A DNA stretch of 64,000 nucleotides from Oasisia sp. SBJ-2009 (Eukaryota > Annelida > Polychaeta > Sabellida > Siboglinidae). The stretch is from contig OZ024856.1 in NCBI GenBank assembly GCA_964017155.1, positions 39,424,909 through 39,488,908 on the forward strand, written 5' to 3'. Shown one piece after another: positions 43,733 to 54,684 of this stretch (position 1 is its first letter; the number at the start of each line of letters is the position of its first letter). Made by a program: the position numbers and the translations under genes. The notes under the pieces were generated by a model that searched no databases, was not told the DNA's origin, and worked only from the letters and a program-made list of their open reading frames with translations.

Positions 43733-46700
43733 CTGAAAGAGAAAGTAATTTCTGATTATAGCAATAACAGCAACACTTTGTAGTGTGTAGACTATCGCCA
43801 AGAGTTCAACTTCAGGGGCGCACCATACAAAAATCATGACCTTAGTCGTGTAGGAGGACAGGTAAGAGTTATCACTGAAGCTGGGACCGCCGAATGTTTC
43901 GGGTTGGAATGCTATTTCACTGCCCACTTGTTGGTATCCTGCCTGCCAATTAATCTGGTGGTCTAGTAAAGTTCAAGGTGTCATGTCATTACGAAAAATT
44001 AATATTTTTTTAATAAAATTTTGATTTTGCAGTACTACATTCAAGTAAAACTCATACAAACTCATAAAACAAACAAAAAATTATATAGGAGACATGTATC
44101 TTTTACACACTGTGCAAGATTGTTGATTCAGTAACATTGTAGCCCTGTCGCTAATTCAAATAAAAACATGACATCATTTTAAAGTTGTATGGTAGGTTTA
44201 AGCTGAGTCCCCCAAGTTATCTTACCGTGGTGTTGCAGTGATAATGCTGGGGATATTTCTATAATATTATAAAACACTGTTTGTTGGTCGGCCCCCATCA
44301 CCGTAGTTTTGCATGTTTCGAGCTGGAATGTGGCTGAGAGACCCACAAGGATGGTGTGTAACTTTAAACTTTCACAAAATTCATCCAGAGGGTTGGATAA
44401 CTTGGGGGCTCAACACGCCATTAGCCCACGTACAGGCCCTATGTGAAATGTAAATACACCATTGTTCTGTTGTGCAAGAGACCAGGACATAACAAAACAT
44501 TACAAGGAAACAATATGTAATGTAATTTTCAACCACTGTAGCGCAAATATCTGCCTTTTTTACAAGCAAGTTTTTGCCCCTTTAATTGCATTTTTTCCTT
44601 CAAGCATCCTTGATAAGTCTATAATACAATATTAGTTACATTTACGATTATTAACACTGCCTAATGTCTACAGTGACTAAACGTTGTTTAAACATTATAA
44701 TAACAGTTAACTTCTAGACGACCTTCAAAGTTCAAACTCACCTCTGCCCCACATTCGTTAATTCCACACCCCTCAAGGTCCAGTGTCTGTAGGTGTCGGC
44801 TGTGGACCAGGGCACACGCGAGACACCCAACCCCGTAGTCTCCAATCTTGTTGTAATCCAGACTGAGGCTTTGAAGTTTGTTGCAAGCAGACATATCGAG
44901 AAAGAACCTGCTCCACGCAAATGAACTGATGCCACAATTGCCACTCACTGACAGATCTTGCAGTCCTAAAGGCAAAACAGATTATATACGGCAGCAGTCG
45001 GCAAGTTGGCCTTGGAACGATTTTATGCGGTCCACAAGATTGTCCACAAGGCGGCCCATGGTGGCAATAGAAGATTGTTGATTACTTAGTGTGTAACACA
45101 GTGAATTAATTTTAACTATAATTGTAGTTTCTAAAAACTATTTCAGTATCTTACTTCATTATTAACTTATTAATCTATTTCATTTATGATATGATTTTAT
45201 CTGTTCATTTATTGGTGTTAAGTTTAGTTTATATTTTATGATTTTTTGAAACTATTTATTATTATCATTTATCATTATTGCCTTTACCATATAAGCTTAA
45301 CTTATTACGTACATTTTATATATTCATCTTTACCGATGTTTTATGTCCCTCTGAGTGGAAGAATATTATGGACACACAGCACTTCATAAATAAAATTATT
45401 ATTATTTATTATTATCATGCATCTTCTACAGCAAACAAATTTAAATGCACATCTTGCCAATTGCAAGGAGAGGACTCAACAAGTCTGACGTCTTGTCACA
45501 TCCCCTTGTTGTATCAGCCAATGCCCACTGCATGTGGTCTGCTAATATCACATGACTACTTTCTGTTATTCTTGGCAATTTACAATTCTTAGTGCAGGTT
45601 TCGTTGTCCAGTTGGAAACCACATGGGGTGGTCAAATTTGGCGCCTCATGCCAGGGTAGGGTTTGCGGAATGTTGCATTGATGCAGTGCAAATAAGGTAA
45701 ATTTGACTTTTGTCAAACATTCTGAAACGATACTTGCAATAAAATGTAATTGCTAAAGTAACTTGAAAGGGTACTTTATTACACTCAGGATGCATTGCAA
45801 TTATAAACTTTTAACTTTACATACATTTGCAAAGTCCCAAAATATGCCAAGCTTTACCTAGAGGAGGTGCAGGCATTCAACAATCATTACACATTACCTA
45901 GAGGAGGTGCAGGCATTCAACAATCATTACACATTACCTAGAGGAGGTGCAGGCATTCAACAATCATTACACATTACCTAGAGGAGGTGCAGGCATTCAA
46001 CAATCATTACACATTACCTAGAGGAGGTGCAGGCATTCAACAATCATTACACATTACCTAGAGGAGGTGCAGGCATTCAACAATCATTACACATTACCAG
46101 CAAGATCATTGATAACAGTGCTACCACAACTACAGTGGCGTAAATGGTGGATTAAAGAAAATTAATGAAATTAATAATATTAGATCATAAAAATCACGAA
46201 TCCCATACACATTAAGAAATATATAATTATATATAGCACAGTCACGAGGACTGCTCAAAGTGCTTAAGTCTACACTTCACTTCTCTGGCAGATAAATTCA
46301 ATCAAACACCATCTCAACTTTTCTGGGAAGCATCCAGCCATGCTGCAATTAATGCGAGGAGGGTGCTCATAAAAATACCCACCACTGTCTATAGCCAGGT
46401 ACTCATTCATATAGTTGAGTGAATTGGAGAAATGTAGAGTGAAATAATTGCCAAAGGTTTTACACCACAGCACAGGATTCACAAACTCGGGTTCTCTTAG
46501 TCGAGAGTCTGAAACTCTACCCCCTAAGTATTCTACTCAAAATGTAGAGTCCAATTATTTATTAATGATGCGTGGTTGGGGTCTTAGTCAAAGCAAATCC
46601 ATAAAAAATTCACAATTTATCCAACTTTTGCCCTGATCTGACCTCTCTTAGCACCACTGACCTCTCTTAACACCACTGGCCTCTCTTGGCACCACTGACC

Positions 46701-49700
46701 TCTCTTGGCACCACTGACCTCTCTTAACACCACTGACCTCTCTTAACACCACTGACCTCTCTTGAGACATCTGACCTCTCTTAACACCACTGACCTCTCT
46801 TGGCACCACTGACCTCTCTTAACACCACTGACCTCTCTTGGCACCACTGACCTCTCTTGGCACCACTGACCTCTCTTGGCACCATTGACCTCTCTTAACA
46901 CCACTGACCTCTCTTGGCACCACTGACCTCTCTTGGCACCATTGACCTCTCTTAACCCCACTGACCTCTCTTAGCACCACTGACCTCTCTTAGCACCACT
47001 GACCTCTCTTAGCACCACTGACCTCTCTTAACACCACTGACCTCTCTTAACACCACTGACCTCTCTTAACACCACTGACCTCTCTTAACACCACTGACCT
47101 CTCTTGGCACCACTGACCTCTCTTGGCACCATTGACCTCTCTTAACCCCACTGACCTCTCTTAGCACCACTGACCTCTCTTAGCACCACTGACCTCTCTT
47201 AGCACCACTGACCTCTCTTAACACCACTGACCTCTCTTGGCACCACTGACCTCTCTTGGCACCACTGACCTCTCTTAGCACCACTGACCTCTCTTAGCAC
47301 CACTGACCTCTCTTGGCACCACTGACCTCTCTTGGCACCACTGACCTCTCTTAACATCACTGACCTCTCTTAGCACCACTGACCTCTCTTAACACCACTG
47401 ACCTTTCTTAACCCCCCGGGGGGCCAGGAGTTTGGACACGAGGAACAAGGCGTGGTCCTTGAGCTGACAGTCTCCCAGGTCGAGGGAGACGATGCTGGGG
47501 TGAGTGTTCACGGCCTCCAGTACCATACACATGCCTCGCTCTCCCACGGTCGAGCCGTGCACACTGCGGGCAGGAAGGGGTTAATGTAACCACCACAGTG
47601 CCAGGTGAGTGAGTCCAAGTTACACGTGTGGGAACCTTTGAAAGTGTCGCCTCATTCGGGGTACTTATATGTAAGTATTGTGGGCTTAACTTTTAGAAGA
47701 CAGTACCACAGAGCACAACAAGGTCATTGCATCAGTGTAGGCACCACAACAGAGTCGCAACAACTGTTATAGAACTCTCAACATACTCTCAACAACACAG
47801 TCACATCAATGTTATCACACTAATGTGTTGCAGCTGGGTCATATCAATGGAGTCATCATACTAATCATATAAAGCAATGACCGAGTCAAAACAATGGAAT
47901 CACAACAATGTTACAACATTGGAATCACAACAATGTTACAACAATGGAATCACAACAATGTTACAATAATGGAATCACAACAATGTTACAACAATGGAAT
48001 CACAACAATGTTACAACAATGGAATCACAACAATATTACAACAATAACATTACAACAAGGGAATCACAACAATGTTACAACAATGGAATCACAATTGAGT
48101 TACTTTTTTATACAAAAATGAAGTCATAATTAATAACTGGTCACATCAATGATGATATAACTTTTAGAACTTCACAAATACCTATTTAAAGGACACTATA
48201 TAAAATATTTAGTCCACATAAAATCTCTTAATCCTTATTTAGATTAATTTTAATCAATTTTTATGTGGACCTAGTCAACAGTTCGGAAATGCATGACTAC
48301 AAATTTACTTGCCAGAAAATCTTTATTTGTGACACATTAATTTAGCTTTTTTAATCAGGAAATGGAAGGACCGCAGAGTGGAGGTAAACAGCATCAGCCC
48401 TGAGGTAGCAGAACTTGTCCTGGGCACAACAAAGCACTACAAACTGAAGACAGCACTGCACCAACACCATGGTACTCAGAAGACATAAACAGTTTCTACA
48501 ATGACATGAACAAGATATTATGGAAATCAAACCACTAAGCGATAGCGATGGTAAATTTCAATGCATAGGTATGAAAAAGAACAAACTCTATAGAAACACA
48601 ACAGGCACATTTAGGCTTGAAGTGAGAAATGAAAGAGCTAGGCACCACCTTTGTATCAGGGCAACATCAAGAAAGTACATAATCTTGAAAACTATGTTTC
48701 AGAAGAAAGCAGGGACATGGATGTAGAAAAGCTTAAATGGTGTAATGAAGACTAAAATTGACTACATCCTAACAAATAGGCCAAACATCATCACAGAACA
48801 TTGCAGTTATCTTTGTTTTGCCGATGAGATAGTCATATGAGCTAATGCACAACATGAACTACAACAAATGCTGCAGAACCTAGGTGATGAAAGTGAAATC
48901 AGGGTCTGAAGTTGAACACAAAGGTGATGATGGAAAACGACACACCAATATATGTCAACAACATTCAGATTTAGAACATTGAAAGCTGCATAAACTAAAG
49001 ATAAAACCTAAGACAAGGAGATTCAAAGAAGGCATTGAAACATGCTTGATGAGACAAGTCTTCAACTCATGCGTACTTCCAGCAATGACATATGGTGTGG
49101 AAACATCCGCACTCACTAGCCAAGCAAAGAAAAAAAGAACAAGCTAGCAGACGCACACAAACAAATATGGAAAGGAGTATGTTAAACATTACATACCAGG
49201 ACATAAAAACAAACATCTGGGTAAAAGAAAAGACAAAGGTCACAAATGTGATTGAACAAGTTACAAGACCGAAGTGGACCTGGGCAGGGCACATCAACAG
49301 ACTCCAAGATAACTGATGGACATCCCATATCACCACCTGGAAACCCTATGAACGGAAACAACCAGAGAGACAATGGAGAGACAAACTAGACGAATACTGG
49401 AAGGAGAGCGCAAGAGGTAGATCTTTGGTAACAGTATGCGGAGGTTCAATCATGGGACACTATGGCTGCCAATGATGATGGTGAATTTTGTTTTATTGTT
49501 GCAAAACTCATTTAAGCACTTTACAAACCAACATATAATCACAGACTACACAGTTACTACTTACAACAATGATAGCAGCGAGCGATTGCAACTTATCGCA
49601 TTGGCCAACATCCAGGCACGACTACACGAGGTCACCATGTTGAGGTTGAGGTTCAAATGAAGAATGCATTTACACCTGCCCACTCCTTCCATCAGTTTTT

Positions 49701-49836
49701 CAAAACACGGATCAAGCAAGGTACAGTCTCTCAGTGACAGCAGCCGAATTTTGTTGCTGTTCAACAACTCAACTATGTCCTGCACCTCGACAGGTGTCAC
49801 TGTCTCGCCATACATTTGAACCGAACTGCGAAGCAT
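43442..49836 (-). CDS. LRRC73: Leucine-rich repeat-containing protein 73 (LRRC73), complete, four exons
   Basis: Exons in gene order on the minus strand: 49836-49565, 47563-47403, 44965-44742, 43732-43442; 948 nt, 315 residues (human LRRC73 about 316), phase kept at every junction. The start MLRSSVQMYGETVTPVEVQD parallels human MLPGSIQISGETLSGAEVRD. Ribonuclease-inhibitor-type leucine-rich repeats follow: IRLLSLRDCTL, CILHLNLNLNMVTS, SIVSLDLGDCQLKD, LQDLSVSGN, LQSLSLDYNKIGD, LQTLDLEGCGI and MKQITLSGNSIS. The tail is acidic, then basic (EKRRKKGHKRK, nuclear-signal-like), and is not conserved with human. Its function is largely unknown; such repeats form a protein-binding horseshoe. It is convergent with WARS1. 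Confidence 0.9.
44742..44965 (-). CDS. LRRC73: LRRC73 exon 3
   Basis: Encodes LQDLSVSGNCGISSFAWSRF, LQSLSLDYNKIGDYGVGCLA and LQTLDLEGCGINECGAE, aligned with LKELTLSANPGITPKGWSRL, VLNLDYNPLGD and LEVLDLEGTGLT in human. Acceptor tgcctttag, donor gtgagt. Confidence 0.94.
45250..45412 (+). mobile_element. Possible LINE 3' tail
   Basis: gttttatgtccctctgagtg ... cacttcataaataaaattat and the following (ATT)n tract resemble the 3' UTR and microsatellite tail of a CR1/L2-like LINE. No coding remnant is seen beside it. Confidence 0.3.
45855..46098. repeat. 40-bp tandem repeat, six identical copies (LRRC73 intron 2)
   Basis: Unit gaggaggtgcaggcattcaa followed by caatcattacacattaccta, period exactly 40, with no mismatch among the six copies. 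The lack of divergence implies recent expansion or homogenisation. Confidence 0.97.
46231..46530 (-). mobile_element. tRNA-derived SINE, minus-strand copy
   Basis: Reverse complement of the family at 14889: agcacagtcacgaggactgc, gccaggtactcattcatata, and head gttctcttagtcgagagtct. The B-box is partly degraded (ggattcacaaactcgg). Located in LRRC73 intron 2. Confidence 0.83.
46640..47402 (-). repeat. 19-bp minisatellite derived from the LRRC73 exon 2 donor site
   Basis: About 40 copies; on the gene strand the unit is gtcagtggtgttaagagag (or gccaagagag). Exon 2 ends gggttaagaaag and its donor is gtcagtgg, so every unit restores a copy of the exon end plus donor. The array starts at the splice site itself and extends into intron 2. 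The 19-bp period rotates the reading frame, so frames across it are not coding. Confidence 0.95.
47403..47563 (-). CDS. LRRC73: LRRC73 exon 2
   Basis: Encodes VHGSTVGERGMCMVLEAVNT, HPSIVSLDLGDCQLKDHALF and LVSKLLAPRGVKK, aligned with LHGSPLTDAG...LVALDLGDCMLGD...LLPPDGAKS in human. Acceptor cctgcccgcag. Of two possible donors (gttaag at 47412, gtcagt at 47402), only gtcagt keeps phase with exon 3 and supplies the VKK matching human AKS. Confidence 0.9.
47890..48110. repeat. 25-bp tandem repeat in LRRC73 intron 1
   Basis: About eight copies of aatcacaacaatgttacaac followed by aatgg, with some shortened units. The open frames (NGITTMLQQW-type) are artefacts. Confidence 0.92.
48350..49480 (+). 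pseudogene. Dead non-LTR retrotransposon fragment in LRRC73 intron 1
   Basis: Antisense to LRRC73. Decayed pieces of an endonuclease-reverse transcriptase appear in order: endonuclease (TFRLEVRNERARHH, SRKYIILKTMFQKKAG, then KTKIDYILTNRPNII), a reverse-transcriptase scrap (LCFADEIVI, the position of the catalytic FADD; the second Asp is lost), and the C-terminal region (MERSMLNITYQDIKTNIWVK, PKWTWAGHINRLQD, GHYGCQ). Frameshifts, stops and large internal deletions show it is inactive. Confidence 0.8.
49565..49836 (-). CDS. LRRC73: LRRC73 exon 1: start codon and first leucine-rich repeats
   Basis: Encodes MLRSSVQMYGETVTPVEVQD, NSNKIRLLSLRDCTL, ILHLNLNLNMVTS and ISCNRSLLSL, with human counterparts at the same spacing. 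Donor gtaagt, phase 2. The ATG corresponds to the human start. Confidence 0.93.
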
Positions 49837-50000
49837 GGTTCTGGTTTAGTGTATACCCCCGGTGGGTATGTCCATAAAATGGCAGGTGTAATGTCACAGA
49901 CTCAGAGTCACGCTCTTGGCCAATACCGCTTCTTCCGGTTACTAATGTCGACCATTTCCACAATCTGTCAATAGCAATTTATGTATGTTTAATAATAAAT
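49837..50000 (-). promoter_or_regulatory. Probable LRRC73 promoter
   Basis: Upstream of the start codon, plus-strand ccaataccgcttcttccggt (49919-49938) provides, read on the gene strand, an ETS-type CCGGAAG and an inverted CCAAT (ATTGG). No TATA box was recognised. Confidence 0.4.
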
Positions 50001-50690
50001 AAATAAATAATGGTTTATTTCATTCTCTGGGCAATCAATACAGATTGAAATAGGTACATAAAACATGCAAAATATATTTGTTAAAATAGATTGAAATAAT
50101 ATATAATTTAAAACATTAGCATAAATATAAAATTAATTAAAAAAGTAGAGAATAATTTATTTGAAATGCATCTATAAAGGTAATTTAAATAGGTTAAGAC
50201 ATTAAAACATATTTTCTGTGATTATTTGACTAAACTTATAAAAAATACTTTAATAAAATATTTTAATAAATACTTTAAAACATTAAAATAAATAGATCTA
50301 AAGAATAAATTAAGGTTTTACAATATTTTACACATTTCCATCTATATTAGCATTCACGAAAGTTTGCTAAGTGTCACTTTGAGTTCTTTTGGTTGAAAAG
50401 GCACCAGTTAATGAAGCAGTTCTTGGTCCTGTTGGTTTTGACTCTGGGATAAGGATATCGAGTACGGCATCTTGTATTGTATGTTGCAGTTCTTGGTTTT
50501 GGTAGAAGTTTATGCAGTTTGTGCTGCGGCTCTTCAATTTGTGTGAAGAAATGTTCACATAACTGCGCACGTCTTAATTGTTTCAGAGAAGTCAGCTGTG
50601 CATTCGCTAATGCTTCATTATAGGGAGTGTTGAGGTATATGATGTTCATAGCACGTCTTTGTACTCGCTCCATATCACTTTGGAGGACTG
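50000..50690 (-). mobile_element. 5'-truncated CR1/L2-like LINE
   Basis: On the minus strand, 50673-50374 encodes the extreme C-terminus of a reverse transcriptase: MERVQRRAMNIIYLNTPYNE, ALANAQLTSLKQLRRAQLCE and HFFTQIEEP, the well-known ERVQ-RA--II block of jockey-superfamily LINEs. A 3' UTR follows, ending gaatgaaataaaccattatt and a (TTTA)n tail at about 49990. The element is truncated at its 5' end and inactive. Confidence 0.7.
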
Positions 50691-50699
50691 TGGACTGCT

Positions 50700-52570
50700 A
50701 TGATTATATTCTCTTTCAATAATGCAAACAGTATGCTTGGCTTTCTTATGCGAGCTATGTGAAAATCGGACGATTTGGCAAGTCATGATTTTTATTTTAG
50801 GCTAGGTTGTGGCCATTATTGCTATTATAGCCTGTTGCTTTTATAGTGTAATTTTTATTAATTTGGATAACTAAATTAATTTGGAAAATTAAATACTTTT
50901 AGAATAATGTGTAACATAAATCAAAATAAGGGCTACGTCTAAGATTGACTGGCATTTTTATACTTCTGATACTAGCCGTACGTTCTCCGAAGATGTTCTA
51001 CTTTGACTTGAGGACAATGCGAAGACGAAACGGTCATCGATTAATTATTGTTATGTACATTAGACAATCAGCAGCCTATGGCTATGGCTATGCCTAGGCT
51101 ATGACTATGTCTACTATGAGTATGACGTATTCATTAAGTCTCGGTGATAAAAACTCGGAATAGCGGCATTATTGTTGTAATAAATAAATCATATGCCATC
51201 TAAGACGGTAACGTATGTTATATGGCACATTAGCAGCGTCGTGTTAATTCCACGTTGTTCGAGAAAGTAAGATCACTGACATTATAAACGTTCACGCAAC
51301 AACACGACAGCCGGCCGCCATAATCAGGTCTCTCTTTCAGCCAACTTGACGTGATCGCGTTTTTTTACGGTTGCCCCCGTTACGAAAAAACAATGCCCTC
51401 TACTGGTGAAATTGTTATAAATAGTCAGACAGGGGGCACCACCAGTGTTTATGTCACTGCGCGCCATTCGCCCACATGTATGACACGCGTTTTGGGGTGA
51501 GAGGTGTCTACATTTAGGGTCTATATTCATGCTTCGAAGTTGCGCAGCAGCCACACCAAAATAATTACATGTGGCTTCGTCAAAAGGTTTTGGGATATGC
51601 GACAATTAGCAACGAACATTCACGTTGTAAATAAAATAATTATTGTAAAACGCAATACATTTATTTTTATATCAACGGTTGATGGAAGCCAAGGTGGGCT
51701 AAGGTTCCGCTGATTCATAAAACTGCGAATGGGACTATCCACGGAAGGATATAAAATTCCGAATAACAGAATGCAGACGTACACCGAACGTCTTTCGCCA
51801 AGAAGAGTTCTTGCGAGGCGAACTTGAAGGAAATGAGTTGGGCAGCTCGACTAGTCTGTTAGCCTCGGTTACCCAGACTCCGTGAGGTGGCAGCACTTTT
51901 AAGCCCCCTCAACTCCGCCTGGGACAGTATATGGGCTTAAGTTTCTACATCCGGGCAGCCTTACCCCAGATTAGGGTAGAGACGCTGATTGGCTCTCAGG
52001 CCAACTAGGAAATAAAAATTAAAATAACGATATACTTTTACAAGATAATAATATCATATGAAAAGTATTCACCATTGAACTTATATTAACACAAAAGTAA
52101 GTAAAAATTCAAATTTACCGTTGTTTATAAAATAAGTATTACGGCAGGATTAACCAGTATCCGCGAGGTGGCAACCTTGTCTAGCTCGACACGGATAGCA
52201 TACAAATTAAATAAGGAAACCTTTTGATCAAATAATGCTGTATTATAAAAACTATTAAAAATTATAAACTTATATTAACACAAAATAATTAGAAATACAA
52301 ATTTGCAGTTGTTTATAAAAATATATATTACGGCAGTGTCCGTGAGGTGGCAGCATTTTATAGATCACGGCTGCTACCCAAACAAAAGCCGTTAATGTAG
52401 CCAGACTGTCTTCTCGGCGTAGTTCCGCAGCCGAACGACAGTCGGTTAAGCGAGACTACTAGTCTGTTGGCAACTTCGATTCCACCTTGACTTGTGTCTT
52501 CTTCCTCAACCAATGTGGACGTGGATGTTAGAAAAAACACTGATCTCGAAATAAGTAATCCCGATGTCAA
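50700..52570. other. Intergenic region with a local duplication
   Basis: No gene was recognised. A segment at 52078-52176 (acttatattaacacaaaagt ... ccgcgaggtggcaacc) is repeated with divergence at 52267-52352 (acttatattaacacaaaata ... ccgtgaggtggcagc). A third ccgtgaggtggcagcac lies at 51890-51908. Short open frames here show no family resemblance. Confidence 0.55.
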
Positions 52571-52578
52571 GATTTTGT

Positions 52579-52597
52579 AAAAAAAAAAAAAAAAAAC
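52579..52597 (+). repeat. Poly(A) tract
   Basis: About 18 consecutive A, immediately 5' of the LINE endonuclease fragment. It probably is the 3' tail of an adjacent retroposed sequence on the plus strand. Confidence 0.6.
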
Positions 52598-52598
52598 A

Positions 52599-53770
52599 TG
52601 CTCTGTTGACATAGAAACTCTCACTCTTGTCTGTCGGCCTTTCTACCTGCCCAGGGAGTTTTCCAGCATAATTCTGACTGTCGTGTATATACCCCAAGCT
52701 AACACAGATGCCGCCGTTGTCACGCAGGTTGAATTTTCTCAACCAGACTCGTTTGTGATTGTGACAGGTGGTTTTAATAAAGCCAATCCGAAGAAAGAGA
52801 TGCCGAAGTTCATGCAGCAGGTGACATGTCCAACTAGGGATGGTAGAACTCTTGACCATTGTTATACAACCATCAAGGGTGCGTACCGTTCCATCCCTCG
52901 CGCACCACTCGGCCGCTCCGACCACGCCATGGTTTACCTAGTGCCGACTTACAAACAGCAATTGAAACGTGTTAAGCCAACCGTGAAAACTGTGAAACAG
53001 TGGTCAATGAATGCAACGGAGACACTTCGCGGCTGTTTTGAATGCTCTGATTGGGGAGTGTTCAAAGAGGCCGCAGCCGACATTGACGAATACACCGAGG
53101 GCCTCTGTATACCAACTAAAACAATAACAAGCTACCTCAACGACAAACCGTGGTTCAATACTTATATTAAACACAAGCTTCAGGCGAAACATGATGCAAA
53201 GACAAATACAAGAAAGCGAGATATGAAGCGGAAAATGCCATCAAGACCGGCAAGGCCAAACACCGTGACAAGCTTGAGGAGAATCTTACCACCAACAACT
53301 CCAAGAACATTTGGCAGGGACTGAAGGCCATAACCAACTACAAGCCGTCTCCCAAGAACACTACGGCTACCGACACTAATTTTCCTGACAGATTGAATGA
53401 CTTTTATAGCCGGTTTGATAAATTGAACACTACTTCTCCTTCCTGTATCACTCCCTCCTCATCCCTCCCTCCTTTCACAGTGGACGAATATGTTGTTAGA
53501 AGCATGTTTCAACGTCTAAATAGCAGAAAGGCTGCCGGTCCGGATAACATCTCTCCATGTCTACTTAAACTGTGTGCCGACCAGCTGTCGAGTGTATTCA
53601 CAGACATATTCAACGTGTCTCTTTCCCAATGTAAAATCCCTCATTGCTTCAAAAAGTCAACTATCATTCCTGTTCCCAAGAAATCTACAGCCTCATGTTT
53701 AAACGATTACAGGCCTGTTGCCTTGACTTCTGTAGTCATGAAGACACTCGAGCGCTTGGTCCTGCAGTGG
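52599..53770 (+). pseudogene. CR1/L2-like non-LTR retrotransposon fragment, endonuclease to mid reverse transcriptase
   Basis: Frame from 52601: VDIETLTLVCRPFYLPREFS, LTVVYIPQANTDA, then FVIVTGGFNKAN and CPTRDGRTLDHCYTTI, and GRSDHAMVYLVP (endonuclease SDH motif intact). In the endonuclease motif GDFN the catalytic Asp is replaced (GGFN). A one-base frameshift near 53195-53205 leads to EENLTTNNSKNIWQGLKAIT, then the reverse-transcriptase N-terminus RKAAGPDNISPCLLKLCADQ, CLNDYRPVALTSVVMKTLER. It breaks off at about 53765 into a gggtg repeat, before the catalytic YADD. Inactive. Confidence 0.88.
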
Positions 53771-53859
53771 GGTGGGGTGGGGTGGAGGGCTGCGTACCTG
53801 CCTAGTAGTGCCTACGCACCCATGTTGCACACCCAACATATGGATATGTAGGCCTCGAT

Positions 53860-54400
53860 CAGGAAAATAATCACATACGTCCTACATCTAGTGGTAAAGG
53901 TGAGCCAGCATCTGGAACCCTAGCCAGAATTAACAGCAAAGCTCCATTAAATGCGGTATGTCAAGCAGGCTTTTATCCGGTGGTGTGTTACGTATGACTA
54001 TATATTACGCGTCCTACTTTCCCAGGCCAGTGTGCAGTGATTTCGTGTATACCAGTCAAATGTTACGTAATGTTTTCATCTTAAATTTGCAATATCTTTT
54101 GATCTAATAAAGATATTGTAATAAAATTAACGGTTATGTGATTATTTACCTATTACATTTAATCTAGACTAAGTGTAGTTTCAACGTCTTGTAATGTTTT
54201 TTTTTGATGAGCCTACTCTGCGTAGTGCGTAGGGCCAATACCATACAAATGCATCTCACTAAATGTGCAGATAAAACAAAATCAGACGATAATTATGCTA
54301 ACTTAATTAGCAATAGCGAAGTTATTGAAAGATACAGCCTCCTAAACTCCACGGTCACGCAGCTTTCTAATTAGCGCCCCCGTACGTGCCTGGTTCGGCG
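53860..54400. other. Intergenic, no recognised feature
   Basis: AT-rich sequence with no exon, repeat array or element that I can identify. Confidence 0.5.
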
Positions 54401-54404
54401 CCCA

Positions 54405-54684
54405 CCCAATCAGAAGCGTCGTGGCGTGTGTCGTCACACGTAGTCCCGCCCCCAACATAGCGGATGTTGATTTTCAGCAGACGGCGCTCAAGTACAGCGT
54501 TGTCTGCGGCGCCGTTTTCCCGGTCGCGTTCGATTTTCCTGACGCCCCTTATCGCACTTCGATCGCCTGCCAACCGGGAAGGTCTTCTGGTTGTCATAGA
54601 AACGACCTGTAGGGCGGGCTTTTAATTACTAGGCGACCACCGCCACTGAGTCTATAAAAGAGCGCTCGTACGGCGACGGGAGTC
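54405..54684 (+). promoter_or_regulatory. Probable calpain promoter
   Basis: CpG-rich stretch with a CCAAT box (cacccaatcag, about 54403-54413), GC boxes (cccgccccc near 54447-54455 and gggcggg near 54612-54618) and a TATA-like tataaaag at 54653-54660. The TATA lies only about 25 bases from the ATG at 54685, so either the leader is extremely short or another start site is used. Confidence 0.6.

Noticed and set aside
47412..47413. Donor gttaag for LRRC73 exon 2
   Set aside because: It would leave phase 0 where exon 3 needs phase 1 and would omit the residues matching human AKS; gtcagt ten bases further fits both.
51324..51605. 93-codon minus-strand frame with CHTCGRM
   Set aside because: One CxxC-like pair and no recognisable domain, splice context or neighbouring exon; likely chance.
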